NCBI RefSeq assembly: GCF_038396755.1
Contig: NZ_CP149822.1
Coordinates: 1,984,001 to 2,048,000 of the forward strand
Origin: Chitinophaga pollutisoli
Lineage (GTDB): Bacteria; Bacteroidota; Bacteroidia; Chitinophagales; Chitinophagaceae
DNA length: 64,000 nucleotides
Reading direction: 5' to 3'
Positions 43,813 to 52,850 of this stretch are shown piece after piece. How positions within the stretch are numbered: position 1 is the stretch's first letter; each line of letters opens with the position of its first letter. The translations under genes were made by a program, and so were the position numbers. Below the pieces are notes generated by a model that worked only from the letters and a program-made list of their open reading frames with translations, ran no database searches and was not told where the DNA came from.

Positions 43813-45384
43813 ATGAACAAACTACATTACATATTCCGGGTGCTGACCATCGCCGTCGTCCTCACCTCTTGCCATAAAACACTGGAACTTACGCCTGAAG
43901 ACTACTTCGGCGATGGTAACTTCTGGAAAAACGAAGTACAGGTCACCAACTTCATGGTGGGCCTCCACAAACAGTTCCGCGACAACCAGTTTCAGTTCTT
44001 CCGTTTGGGGGAAATGCGCGGTGGCGGTATGAGCAACGTAGACGTCCAGAATACATCGCTCAACGAGCTCCAGATCATCGAACAACGGATCGAAGAAAAC
44101 TCCGCGGGCGTAGGCGGCTGGGCAGGCTTTTACGGTCCGATCCTCCAACTGAACCTCTTCATCCAGAAAGTAAATGAAGTGGCCTTCCTCTCCGCCGAGA
44201 AAAAGAACTACCTCCTGGGCCAGGCGTACGCCATGCGCGCTTTTTACTACTTCCACCTCCTGCGGACTTACGGCGGCGTTCCCATCCGTATCGAACCGGA
44301 AGTACTGAACGGCGCCATCGACGTGGTGAAGCTGCGCAAAGCACGTTCTTCGGAAGCAGATGTGCTGGCCCTTGTGAAAAACGACGTGAACGAATCGCTG
44401 CGGCTCTTCGGCGCCGCGGCATCCACCGACAAAACCCAGTTCACGCCCAATGCGGCGCGCATGTTGAAAGGCGAAGTATTCCTCTGGTCCGCCAGGGTAT
44501 ACAACAACACCGCCGACCTCATTGAGGCGAAAACTGCGCTGGACGCCATCAGCGGCACCCAACTGCTGCCTGCTTTCGCCAATGTGTTCGCATACAATAA
44601 TAAAGGCAATAATGAAATCATCTTCGCGATCCGCTACCGCGTGGCGGAATCGGAAATGAGCGTGGGCACCTTCACTTATTCCACCTTCAACTTCAACGGC
44701 CTGCATTACAAAGATTCGCTGGTAAGCGAAGGTGTGGGTAATTTCCTGACCGATCCGCTGAAGATCGCCGAAACAAATTCGCAACAAATTATCCAGCGGT
44801 ACAGGTATACCTTCGAGCTATTCCAGTCTTACGACGTTGCCGACACCCGCCGCAACGCCACATTCTACGACTACTACAAAGTGACTACCAGCTCCACTCC
44901 ATACGTGGTGACCGTCCGCAACACGGCGCTGGTGAAATTCCTTGGTACCATCGACGCCAATAAGCGTTACTTCGCCGACGACTGGCCGGTTTACCGCGAG
45001 GCCGACCGCCAGCTGATGCTCGCAGAGATCGCCAATGCACAAAACCAGGACCCCACTACATACATCAAAGCCATCCGCGACAGGGCTTATGGCCCCGGCA
45101 ACGATCCGGCGCCTTTCGTAAACAGCAGCCAGGACGCCAATGAACTGGCGATCTTCCGCGAGCGGAGCAAGGAATTCGTTTTCGAAGGCAAGCGCTGGTA
45201 CGACCTGCGCCGCATGAAAGTAGCCGGCGAGCCTTTGGTGTACAAATCCGCCGCCCATCCTTTCGGCGTACTGGATAAAGCCACCCAGGGATACAAGATC
45301 CTCTGGCCCGTGGAGCCCGCCATCTGGACCAACGACCCGCTCGTGAACCAGACACCCGGCTACCTCACTGCCAAACCGCAATAA
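43813..45384 (+). CDS. SusD/RagB-family lipoprotein of the sialic acid PUL
   Basis: 523-residue surface lipoprotein (lipobox LTSC) that caps the SusC partner and binds ligand. SusD features: LGQAYAMRAFYYFHLLRTYG with the TPR-like helices, GVPIRIEPE, ARMLKGEVFLWSARVYN, and C-terminal RSKEFVFEGKRWYDLRRMKV followed by LWPVEPAIWTNDPLVNQ. Intact, in contrast to the SusD of the first operon. Sits between SusC and neuraminate lyase with short gaps (24 and 36 bases), so it is part of one long transcript. Confidence 0.93.
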   Translation: MNKLHYIFRVLTIAVVLTSCHKTLELTPEDYFGDGNFWKNEVQVTNFMVGLHKQFRDNQFQFFRLGEMRGGGMSNVDVQNTSLNELQIIEQRIEENSAGVGGWAGFYGPILQLNLFIQKVNEVAFLSAEKKNYLLGQAYAMRAFYYFHLLRTYGGVPIRIEPEVLNGAIDVVKLRKARSSEADVLALVKNDVNESLRLFGAAASTDKTQFTPNAARMLKGEVFLWSARVYNNTADLIEAKTALDAISGTQLLPAFANVFAYNNKGNNEIIFAIRYRVAESEMSVGTFTYSTFNFNGLHYKDSLVSEGVGNFLTDPLKIAETNSQQIIQRYRYTFELFQSYDVADTRRNATFYDYYKVTTSSTPYVVTVRNTALVKFLGTIDANKRYFADDWPVYREADRQLMLAEIANAQNQDPTTYIKAIRDRAYGPGNDPAPFVNSSQDANELAIFRERSKEFVFEGKRWYDLRRMKVAGEPLVYKSAAHPFGVLDKATQGYKILWPVEPAIWTNDPLVNQTPGYLTAKPQ

Positions 45385-45420
45385 CCCGATTATCATCACA
45401 ACGATTCCAGAAAAATAAGC

Positions 45421-46356
45421 ATGAAACATTTGCAAGGACTGATTGCCGCTCCCTTTACGCCCATGGATGCGACCGGAGCTATAAACGGGAAACTGATCCC
45501 GGAGTATTACCGCCTGCTGAAAGCCAACGGCGTAACAGGCGCTTTCATCTGCGGGTCTACCGGCGAGGGGGTTTCTATGACCATCGCCGAGAAAAAAGCC
45601 GTTACCACCGCCTGGGTGGAATGTAAAAAAGGCGACGATGATTTCACCGTGATGCTCCTGCTCGGCGGCACCTGCCTGGCTGATTGCAAGGAACTGGCGC
45701 TGCACGCGCAGGCCGCCGGTATCGACGCGGTTTCCTTTACAGGCCCGTTCTACTTCAAGCCCGCCAGCGTGGAAGCCCTGGCCCAATGCTGCGCCGAGAT
45801 TGCCGCCGTGGTGCCGGATATGCCGTTTTATTACTATCACATCCCCGTCCTCAACGGCGTCCACTTCGCCATGATCGATCTGCTCAAAGCTGTAGACGGC
45901 CGGATTCCAAATTTCGCAGGGGTGAAGTATACGCATGAAGATTTCATGGACTACCTCTCCTGCATGCATTACCAGAACGGGAAATACGATATGCTCTGGG
46001 GCCGCGACGAAAACATGCTTTCCGCCCTCGCCATCGGCGCAAAAGGCGCCGTGGGCAGCACGTTCAATTATGCCGCGCCTTTGTACCACCAGCTTATGAA
46101 GGCTTTCGCAGACGGCGAATTGGAAAAAGCCGCGCAGCTCCAGCAGCAGTCGATCGATATGATCCGTTTGCTGGGCAAATACGGCGGCATCGCCACCGGC
46201 AAAGCGTATATGAAACTGATCGGGTTGGACTGCGGAACATTCCGGCTGCCCGTTTCCAACATGAGCCAGGCGCAGTTCGCGCAGTTCGGGGCGGATGTGG
46301 AGGCCCTGGGCTTCGATCATTATAAATCCCGGCCAGCGGCCAAGACTCACTCCTGA
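45421..46356 (+). CDS. nanA: N-acetylneuraminate lyase (DHDPS/NAL family)
   Basis: Cytoplasmic aldolase cleaving sialic acid to N-acetylmannosamine and pyruvate. 311 residues; family motifs are GSTGEG (45-50, pyruvate carboxylate binding), the Tyr cluster FYYYHIP (136-142) and the Schiff-base Lys169 in NFAGVKYTHEDF. The context, sialidase, esterase, epimerase and transporter in one operon, favours neuraminate lyase over dihydrodipicolinate synthase. Six bases separate it from the transporter fusion. Confidence 0.93.
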   Translation: MKHLQGLIAAPFTPMDATGAINGKLIPEYYRLLKANGVTGAFICGSTGEGVSMTIAEKKAVTTAWVECKKGDDDFTVMLLLGGTCLADCKELALHAQAAGIDAVSFTGPFYFKPASVEALAQCCAEIAAVVPDMPFYYYHIPVLNGVHFAMIDLLKAVDGRIPNFAGVKYTHEDFMDYLSCMHYQNGKYDMLWGRDENMLSALAIGAKGAVGSTFNYAAPLYHQLMKAFADGELEKAAQLQQQSIDMIRLLGKYGGIATGKAYMKLIGLDCGTFRLPVSNMSQAQFAQFGADVEALGFDHYKSRPAAKTHS

Positions 46357-46361
46357 TCATC

Positions 46362-48989
46362 ATGCGATTTATCCGAGACATTCGATTCATGCTTACAGCC
46401 AGCCTGTTTTTTTCCTGGATCCATAAAGGGCAGGCGCAACAACCGAACCATATCCGGTGGGATGTTGCCGCCAAGCTGCCCTCCCTGCCCGATGGCGCCC
46501 CGCAACCTGGAGTTGCGGGGGCCTTCACGGGCATCCATAACAATGCATTGCTGATTGCCGGCGGCGCCAACTTCCCCGACGGGATGCCCTGGGCCGGAGG
46601 CGCCAAAGCCTACCGCAGCGAAGTGTACGTCATGCGCGGCGATACCGTAACCGCATTCCCGCTGGGGAAACGCCTCGCTTACGGTGCCAGCGCTACTATT
46701 CCAGACGGCGTTGTTTGTATCGGCGGAGAAAATGAAACCGGCCCCCTCGCGCAAACGTTCCTCCTCCAATGGCATGGATCGCAGGGGCGGGTGGTCGCAA
46801 AAGACCTGCCGCCATTGCCTTTCCCGCTAACGAACGCCACCGCCGCCGCCATCGGCTCCACCGTGTACGTGGCCGGCGGAGAAAACACCGAACGCGTTTC
46901 CGATGCTTTCCTTTCCATCGATCTGGCTGCCGCCAACCCCGCCTGGAAAACGCTCACCACCATTCCCAAAGCGCTGTCGCACAGCGTGATGGCAGCGCAA
47001 TCCGATGGATCGAAAACGAAGCTCTACCTCCTGGGAGGCCGCGCGCGCACCGATTCGGGCATCAGCGAGCTATGCTCCCAGGCCTGGAGCTACGACCCCG
47101 CCCGCAACCAATGGTCGCCCATCGCGCCCATCCGCGACAACAACGGCGTCACTAACCTGTCCGCCGCCACCGCCGTGTCTACAGGCGCCAGCTACATCCT
47201 CGTTACCGGCGGCGACAAAGGCAACATCTTCCGCAACATCGAAACCCTCAACGCACAAATCGCCCGCGCCGAAGGCGATGAACTGGCCCGGCTGAAAACA
47301 ACAAAACTTAACATCCTCGAGCATCATCCCGGTTTCAACACCGACCTGCTGCTGTACAATACCATCACCGACACCTGGACCGTCGCCGGGCAACTCCCCT
47401 TTTCCCCGCCCGTAACCGCCACCGCCGTGAAGTGGAACGGCGACATCTACATTCCCAGCGGCGAGATCCGCCCGGGAACACGCACGACGGACGTGCTAAA
47501 AGGCTCCATCAGCAAGCCCTCCTACTTCTCCACCACCGACTATATCGTACTGGCTTTGTATTTCCTGGGGATGATCGCCATCGGGTTATGGACTTCCCGC
47601 CACCAGCATTCCACCGCCGATTACTTTAAAGGCGGCGAAAAGATCCCCGGATGGGCCACCGGGCTGAGCATCTTCGGCGCCAAACTCAGCGCGATCACGT
47701 TCATCGGCATTCCTGCAAAAACCTACGCCACCGACTGGTCCTACTTCTTCCTGCTGATGACCATTATTCTCTGCATGCCGGCCGTGGTGCGCTTCTTCAT
47801 TCCATACTACCGCAAACTGGGGGTTACGTCATCTTACGAATACCTGGAAAAACGATTCAGCTATACCGTCCGTTCCGTGTCGGCGGGCATGTATATTTTG
47901 CTGCAACTCGGGCGGATGGGCATCGTAATCCTCTTGCCGGCTATTGCATTGTCGGTTGTAACGGGAATCGATGTGAAATTGAGCATCCTGCTGATGGGCG
48001 CCGTGAGCCTGTTTTACACCGTGCTTGGAGGCATCGAGGCCGTGATATGGACGGAAGTAGTGCAAGTGATTATTTTGCTGGCGGGCGCGCTGCTGGCGCT
48101 GATCCTGATCCCGATGTCGCTTACGAGCGATACCGCGGCTGTGACGCAGACGCTTGAACAATACAACAAACTAAAGCTGTTTGATTTCCGGTTTGATTTT
48201 TCCTCCGCCACCTTCTGGGTGGTGATCATCGGCGGATTTACGCTCAACCTGATCCAGTACGGCTGCGACCAGACGGTGGTACAGCGCTATCTCACCACGC
48301 CCGACGAGCAAACCGCCGTGAAGAGCCTCCGGCTGGGCGCATGGCTGACGTTGCCTTCCACAATTATATTTTTCGCCATCGGCACGCTACTCTTTTTGTT
48401 TTACCGGGATCATCCCGGGCAGGTGAACATGGCGCTGGACGCGCAGGACACGATTTTCCCGTGGTACATCGTGACGCAGTTGCCTGCCGGGGTGGCCGGG
48501 TTGGTAATCACCGCGATTTTCGCGGCGGCGATGGGCAGTTTGAATGGCAGTCTGAACGGTGTGTCTACCGTTTTTGTGAATGACTTTTTACGCCGGTTGT
48601 CGCCGGGAAAGGAAGATAAATATTATCTCCGCTCCGCGAAAATCACCACGCTGCTCGTGGGGATCGCGGGCACGGGGATTGCGTGGTCGATGGCGGAACA
48701 CGGCGCCACTTCGTTGTGGGACCAGTTCAATCTCATCCTGGGATTGTTCACCGGCGGTGTGGGCGGGCTCTTCGTACTGGGAATCTTCACACGCCGCGCA
48801 ACGGGCGCCGGCGCTGTGGCGGGATTTGTGGTGAGTGCGGTGATACAGGTAATACTCCTTCGATTCACATCCATGCACCTGCTGATGTACGCTTTTACAG
48901 GGCTCGCTTCCTGCGTGATCGCAGGATATGCGTGGAGCCTCGTATTTCCGAAAATGCAACAGATTCAGGGCCTCACTATTCACCGATAA
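46362..48989 (+). CDS. Kelch-type N-acetylneuraminate mutarotase fused to a sodium:solute symporter
   Basis: 875 residues. After a signal-peptide-like start (LTASLFFSWIHKGQAQ), residues about 25-380 form a kelch beta-propeller of the NanM (sialic acid mutarotase) type with repeats such as LLIAGGANFPDG, VVCIGGENE, VYVAGGENTERV, KLYLLGGRARTD and YILVTGGDKGN. Residues about 385-860 are a sodium:solute symporter (TDYIVLALYFLGMIAIGLW, STADYFKGGEKIPGWATGLS, GAKLSAITFIGIPAKTYA) with about 13 spans. The propeller would face the periplasm and present the right anomer to the transporter. Gaps of 5 and 2 bases to its neighbours. Confidence 0.92.
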   Translation: MRFIRDIRFMLTASLFFSWIHKGQAQQPNHIRWDVAAKLPSLPDGAPQPGVAGAFTGIHNNALLIAGGANFPDGMPWAGGAKAYRSEVYVMRGDTVTAFPLGKRLAYGASATIPDGVVCIGGENETGPLAQTFLLQWHGSQGRVVAKDLPPLPFPLTNATAAAIGSTVYVAGGENTERVSDAFLSIDLAAANPAWKTLTTIPKALSHSVMAAQSDGSKTKLYLLGGRARTDSGISELCSQAWSYDPARNQWSPIAPIRDNNGVTNLSAATAVSTGASYILVTGGDKGNIFRNIETLNAQIARAEGDELARLKTTKLNILEHHPGFNTDLLLYNTITDTWTVAGQLPFSPPVTATAVKWNGDIYIPSGEIRPGTRTTDVLKGSISKPSYFSTTDYIVLALYFLGMIAIGLWTSRHQHSTADYFKGGEKIPGWATGLSIFGAKLSAITFIGIPAKTYATDWSYFFLLMTIILCMPAVVRFFIPYYRKLGVTSSYEYLEKRFSYTVRSVSAGMYILLQLGRMGIVILLPAIALSVVTGIDVKLSILLMGAVSLFYTVLGGIEAVIWTEVVQVIILLAGALLALILIPMSLTSDTAAVTQTLEQYNKLKLFDFRFDFSSATFWVVIIGGFTLNLIQYGCDQTVVQRYLTTPDEQTAVKSLRLGAWLTLPSTIIFFAIGTLLFLFYRDHPGQVNMALDAQDTIFPWYIVTQLPAGVAGLVITAIFAAAMGSLNGSLNGVSTVFVNDFLRRLSPGKEDKYYLRSAKITTLLVGIAGTGIAWSMAEHGATSLWDQFNLILGLFTGGVGGLFVLGIFTRRATGAGAVAGFVVSAVIQVILLRFTSMHLLMYAFTGLASCVIAGYAWSLVFPKMQQIQGLTIHR

Positions 48990-48991
48990 AA

Positions 48992-50194
48992 ATGAACCTT
49001 ATGCGATACAATATACAGGAACTGGAATCGCTACGCGATTTTTACGCTGATCGACTGCTGAACAACACCGTCCCGTTCTGGTTCCCCCGATCCTTCGACT
49101 ACGAGCACGGCGGATTCCTGCTGATGCGCGATGCCACGGGAGAACTCATCGACGATGACAAGGCGGTCTGGATCCAGGGGAGGGCAACGTGGTTACTGTC
49201 GACGTTATACAATACCGTGGAAGCAAAACCGGAATGGTTGGAAGGGGCGAAACTGGGATATGAATTTCTTATCAACCACTGCTTCGACACCGACGGCAGG
49301 ATGTTTTTCCATGTAACGAGAAATGGCGCGCCCATCCGTAAGCGCCGTTATTTCTTCTCCGAAACTTTCGCCGTGATCGCCATGGCGGCATATTCCAAAG
49401 CCTCCGGCAACGAAGAAGCAGCCACCCGCGCGCGGGCGCTATTTGGCAAATGCGTGGAATACGCCACCACGCCCGGTCTGCTGGAACCGAAGTTTGAACC
49501 GACGCGCCCGGCCAAAGGGATCGGCGTTCCCATGATCATGCTCAACACCGCGCAGCAGCTCCGCGACGCCATCGGCGATCCGCGTTGCGATGCGCTTATC
49601 ACCCAATGGATCGGTGATATTGAAAAATACTTCGTCAAAGATGACATCCGCTGCGTGATGGAACAGGTAGCGCCCGACGGCAGCATCATCGACCACATCG
49701 ACGGCCGCACCCTCAATCCCGGTCACGCCATCGAAGGCGCGTGGTTCATTTTACAGGAAGCGGTACACCGCAACAACGATCCCCAGCTCATCAGCCTGGG
49801 CTGCCGCATGCTCGATTACATGTGGGAACGGGGATGGGATACCCAACACGGCGGCATCCTCTATTTCCGCGACGTCTACCACAAACCGGTTCAAGAATAC
49901 TGGCAGGACATGAAATTCTGGTGGCCTCATAACGAAGCCATCATCGCCACGCTTCTCGCCTACCTCGTAACCGGCCACCCGAAATACGCGCAATGGCACC
50001 GGCAGGTGCATGCCTACGCCTACACCCGCTTCCACGACAAGGAACACGGCGAATGGTTCGGATACCTGCACCGCGACGGCTCCATCGCGCAAACCGCGAA
50101 AGGCAACCTGTTCAAAGGCCCGTTCCACCTCCCGCGGCAGGAATGGTATTGCCGGCAATTGCTGACCGCGCATCTGCAAAAAAGCAGCGTATGA
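48992..50194 (+). CDS. AGE-family N-acylglucosamine 2-epimerase
   Basis: Cytoplasmic (alpha/alpha)6-barrel epimerase, about 400 residues, interconverting N-acetylmannosamine and N-acetylglucosamine, the step after neuraminate lyase. Motifs: FWFPRSFDYEHGGFLLMRD, KAVWIQGRATWLLSTLYN, NPGHAIEGAWF and KGPFHLPRQEWYC with the catalytic His residues, and WWPHNEAI. As in Bacteroides-type nan loci this replaces the NanK/NanE route by direct epimerization, with a GlcNAc kinase expected elsewhere. The start is 48992 (MNLMRYN) or the ATG at 49001; the longer open frame upstream overlaps the symporter. It overlaps the next gene by ATGA. Confidence 0.92.
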   Translation: MNLMRYNIQELESLRDFYADRLLNNTVPFWFPRSFDYEHGGFLLMRDATGELIDDDKAVWIQGRATWLLSTLYNTVEAKPEWLEGAKLGYEFLINHCFDTDGRMFFHVTRNGAPIRKRRYFFSETFAVIAMAAYSKASGNEEAATRARALFGKCVEYATTPGLLEPKFEPTRPAKGIGVPMIMLNTAQQLRDAIGDPRCDALITQWIGDIEKYFVKDDIRCVMEQVAPDGSIIDHIDGRTLNPGHAIEGAWFILQEAVHRNNDPQLISLGCRMLDYMWERGWDTQHGGILYFRDVYHKPVQEYWQDMKFWWPHNEAIIATLLAYLVTGHPKYAQWHRQVHAYAYTRFHDKEHGEWFGYLHRDGSIAQTAKGNLFKGPFHLPRQEWYCRQLLTAHLQKSSV

Positions 50195-51678
50195 TCCGGA
50201 GCCTCGCATACCTGGTTTTCTTTCCCGCGCTGGCTTTCGGGCAGCTTAAAACGGATCCTGCCTGGATGGATCACATGGTCCTCCAGCGCCATCAACCCAT
50301 TACCGTTTCCGGGAAATCCACTCCCGGCGAAACAGTGCGCCTCACTTTCAAGGGGCGCTCCGCATCCGCGCGTACGCTGCCCGACAGTACCTGGCGCATC
50401 CGCATCCGGCCACTGCCTGCCAGCGCCACGCCTGCCGATATGCTGATCCAGGCAGGAAAAGCGCGCATCACGCTCCGGGATTTGCTCGTGGGCGACGTCT
50501 GGCTGTGCCTGGGGCAATCGAACATGGAATTCCCCATGCGGAGCGAGGCGCATTATGCCGAAGCGCGTAAAAACTTAAATGGTCAAAACATCCGGTTTTA
50601 CAATCCGAAGTACGCCGGGAAAGGTATTTACAACCAGCCATTCCCCGACAGCCTGTCCCGCCTGCTCGACAGCGGCGGTTTCTATACCGGCGGCGCCTGG
50701 CAACCCTGCGACACGGCATCGATGCCCGGCATGAGCGCCGTAGCCTATTATTTCGCGGAAAAGGTAACGCAGCAGGCAGGCGTGCCCGTTGGACTGGTGC
50801 ATCTCGCCATCGGCGGCGCGCCATTGGAAACGTTCATCCCGAAAGAAGCCCTGCTGGCCGATAGCGGCTTCGCGCGGAAAACGCGCGGCAACTGGCTGGA
50901 TAATCCAGCCCTTCCGGACTGGTCGCGGGAAAGAGGGCGCCAGAACCGCGGGCATACCGAAAGCCCCGAAGGCCCCGCGCACGGTTACCAACCCGGTTTC
51001 GCTTTCGAAAAAGGATTGCGCGCATGGACAAGCACCGCCATCGCAGGCATTCTCTTCTACCAGGGAGAAACCAACGCACAGGAAACGGCGCGCGTTGCGG
51101 AATACGGGCAGTTGTTCGCTTTGATGGTCAACGCCTACAGGGAATACTGGCCCGGTGCGCCGTGCTATTTCGTGCAGCTTTCCTCGATCGACAGTACGGG
51201 CTACCGCTCGCAGCTTTGGCCGCAGTTCCGCGACGGACAGCGGATCATGTTGCAACACATCCTCCGCTCCGGCATGGCCGTTTCCAGCGACGTGGGCGCC
51301 CGCAACGACGTACATCCCACCAACAAGCGGATCGTTGGGCAGCGGCTGGCGGCCTGGGCCTTGTACGATTATTATGGAATGAAAAACGTGGTACCCTCGG
51401 GCCCATTGGCCGAAAAGGCAGTATATGCCGATGGTACCGTGACAATATTTTTTACATGGGCGGAAGGGTTGAAGCCGGCGGATGGCGCCTGGCTGAAAGG
51501 GTTCTCGCTGGACGGAACACATCCCGCGGAAGCGAAGATCCGCGGGAATACCGTGGAAATCCGGTCTCCCGAAAGGCCTGCTTTCGTATATTACGGATGG
51601 CAGCCTTTTACGGGCGCGAACCTCGTGAATGCCGCCGGCTTGCCGGCTTCCACCTTCCGCCTCCGTATCGAACCTTAA
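50191..51678 (+). CDS. Sialate O-acetylesterase (SGNH/SASA family)
   Basis: Exported esterase (signal peptide MIRSLAYLVFFPALAFG) of 495 residues removing O-acetyl groups from sialic acids so that sialidase and lyase can act. SGNH features: nucleophile Ser in LCLGQSNMEFPM, IGGAPLETF, FYQGETNA and the Asp-His motif NDVHPTNKR. The N-terminal beta domain (MVLQRHQPITVSGKSTPGE) is typical of the family. ATG overlaps the stop codon of the epimerase gene. Confidence 0.93.
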   Translation: MIRSLAYLVFFPALAFGQLKTDPAWMDHMVLQRHQPITVSGKSTPGETVRLTFKGRSASARTLPDSTWRIRIRPLPASATPADMLIQAGKARITLRDLLVGDVWLCLGQSNMEFPMRSEAHYAEARKNLNGQNIRFYNPKYAGKGIYNQPFPDSLSRLLDSGGFYTGGAWQPCDTASMPGMSAVAYYFAEKVTQQAGVPVGLVHLAIGGAPLETFIPKEALLADSGFARKTRGNWLDNPALPDWSRERGRQNRGHTESPEGPAHGYQPGFAFEKGLRAWTSTAIAGILFYQGETNAQETARVAEYGQLFALMVNAYREYWPGAPCYFVQLSSIDSTGYRSQLWPQFRDGQRIMLQHILRSGMAVSSDVGARNDVHPTNKRIVGQRLAAWALYDYYGMKNVVPSGPLAEKAVYADGTVTIFFTWAEGLKPADGAWLKGFSLDGTHPAEAKIRGNTVEIRSPERPAFVYYGWQPFTGANLVNAAGLPASTFRLRIEP

Positions 51679-51681
51679 AAA

Positions 51682-52848
51682 ATGATCATGATCTACAGGT
51701 ATTTACTTTCTATCGTCATTTTGCTGTTGGCCCGGCATGCCGGCGCGCAAACGTTTACGCCCGTTTTCACCAGCGGGCAGGAAGGTCATAAGAGTTACCG
51801 CATTCCCGCCATCGTTTCCGTCGGCGGCAAGTTGCTGGCTTTTGCGGAAGGCCGCGTCGACCATGCCGGGGATTTCGGCGATATCAATATCGTATTGAAA
51901 GAAAGCGCCGACGGTGGAAAAACATGGAGCGCGCTGCGGACGGTCGTGGATTACAGCAACCTGCAGGCCGGCAACCCCGCGCCTGTGGCGGACCTTACCG
52001 ATCCCGCGTATCCCAAAGGCCGCGTCTTCCTGTTTTACAATACAGGCGACAACCATGAAGGAGAAGTGCGGAAAGGAAAAGGGCTCCGCGAAGTGTGGTA
52101 CGTCACTTCTACAGACGGCGGCATCAGCTGGTCGGCACCGGTAAACATCACCACCCAAACCCACCGGCCCAACATGCCCGACAGGAATCCGGCGTACAAT
52201 TTCAAGGAAGATTGGCGCAGCTATGCCAACACGCCCGGCCACGCCATGCAGTTCGCCGACGGTCAGTTCAAGGGCCGCATCTTCATTTCCGCCAACCACT
52301 CCGCCGGCAAACCCATTGCCGATTTCTCCGATTACAAAGCGCATGGATATTACACCGACGACCACGGCAAAACCTTCCACCTCAGCGAAACCGTAGCGAT
52401 TCCCGGCGGCAACGAAGCCATGGCCGCGCAGCTGAAAGGAAACCGGATGGTGATGAACATCCGCAACCAGCAGGGCCGCGACCGTTACCGTATTATCGCT
52501 GAAAGCAGCGACGGCGGGCAATCGTGGGACACCACCTACTTCGACCGCCAACTGCCCGATCCCGTGTGCCAGGGTTCCGTGCTCAGCGTCGGAAATGGCC
52601 GCAAACGCACGCTGCTATTCTGCAACAACGCAGATACCGTGCAACGCAACAACCTCGTGCTGCGCGTGAGCCGAAACGACGGCAAGCGCTGGTACAAAAA
52701 CATTACCATCGCCCAACGCCCGGATAATCCGCGCCGCCATTCGCATACGGCGTATTCTGACCTGGTGCCCACCGGCAGAAAGAAAGTAGGCGTGCTGTTC
52801 GAGTACGACGATTACAAACAGATCATGTTTACCAATATCGCTTATTGA
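51682..52848 (+). CDS. nanH: Exo-alpha-sialidase (GH33)
   Basis: Exported neuraminidase of 388 residues releasing terminal sialic acid. Signal peptide ends near RHAGAQ. GH33 hallmarks: the arginine-triad motif YRIPAIV, Asp boxes SADGGKTW, STDGGISW and SSDGGQSW, the Glu/Arg pattern GNEAMAAQLKGNRMVMNIRN, and a C-terminal SDLVPTGRKKVGVLFEYD. No extra carbohydrate-binding domain. An alternative start is the ATG at 51688. Three bases after the esterase and two before the hexosaminidase. Confidence 0.94.
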   Translation: MIMIYRYLLSIVILLLARHAGAQTFTPVFTSGQEGHKSYRIPAIVSVGGKLLAFAEGRVDHAGDFGDINIVLKESADGGKTWSALRTVVDYSNLQAGNPAPVADLTDPAYPKGRVFLFYNTGDNHEGEVRKGKGLREVWYVTSTDGGISWSAPVNITTQTHRPNMPDRNPAYNFKEDWRSYANTPGHAMQFADGQFKGRIFISANHSAGKPIADFSDYKAHGYYTDDHGKTFHLSETVAIPGGNEAMAAQLKGNRMVMNIRNQQGRDRYRIIAESSDGGQSWDTTYFDRQLPDPVCQGSVLSVGNGRKRTLLFCNNADTVQRNNLVLRVSRNDGKRWYKNITIAQRPDNPRRHSHTAYSDLVPTGRKKVGVLFEYDDYKQIMFTNIAY

Positions 52849-52850
52849 TC

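Noticed and set aside
44818..46350. 510-codon minus-strand frame opposite SusD and neuraminate lyase
   Set aside because: Opposite two well-supported genes and without a recognisable domain.
48683..48991. Long N-terminal extension of the AGE epimerase
   Set aside because: It overlaps the end of the symporter in another frame, and the family starts at about MNLMRYNIQELESLRDFY.
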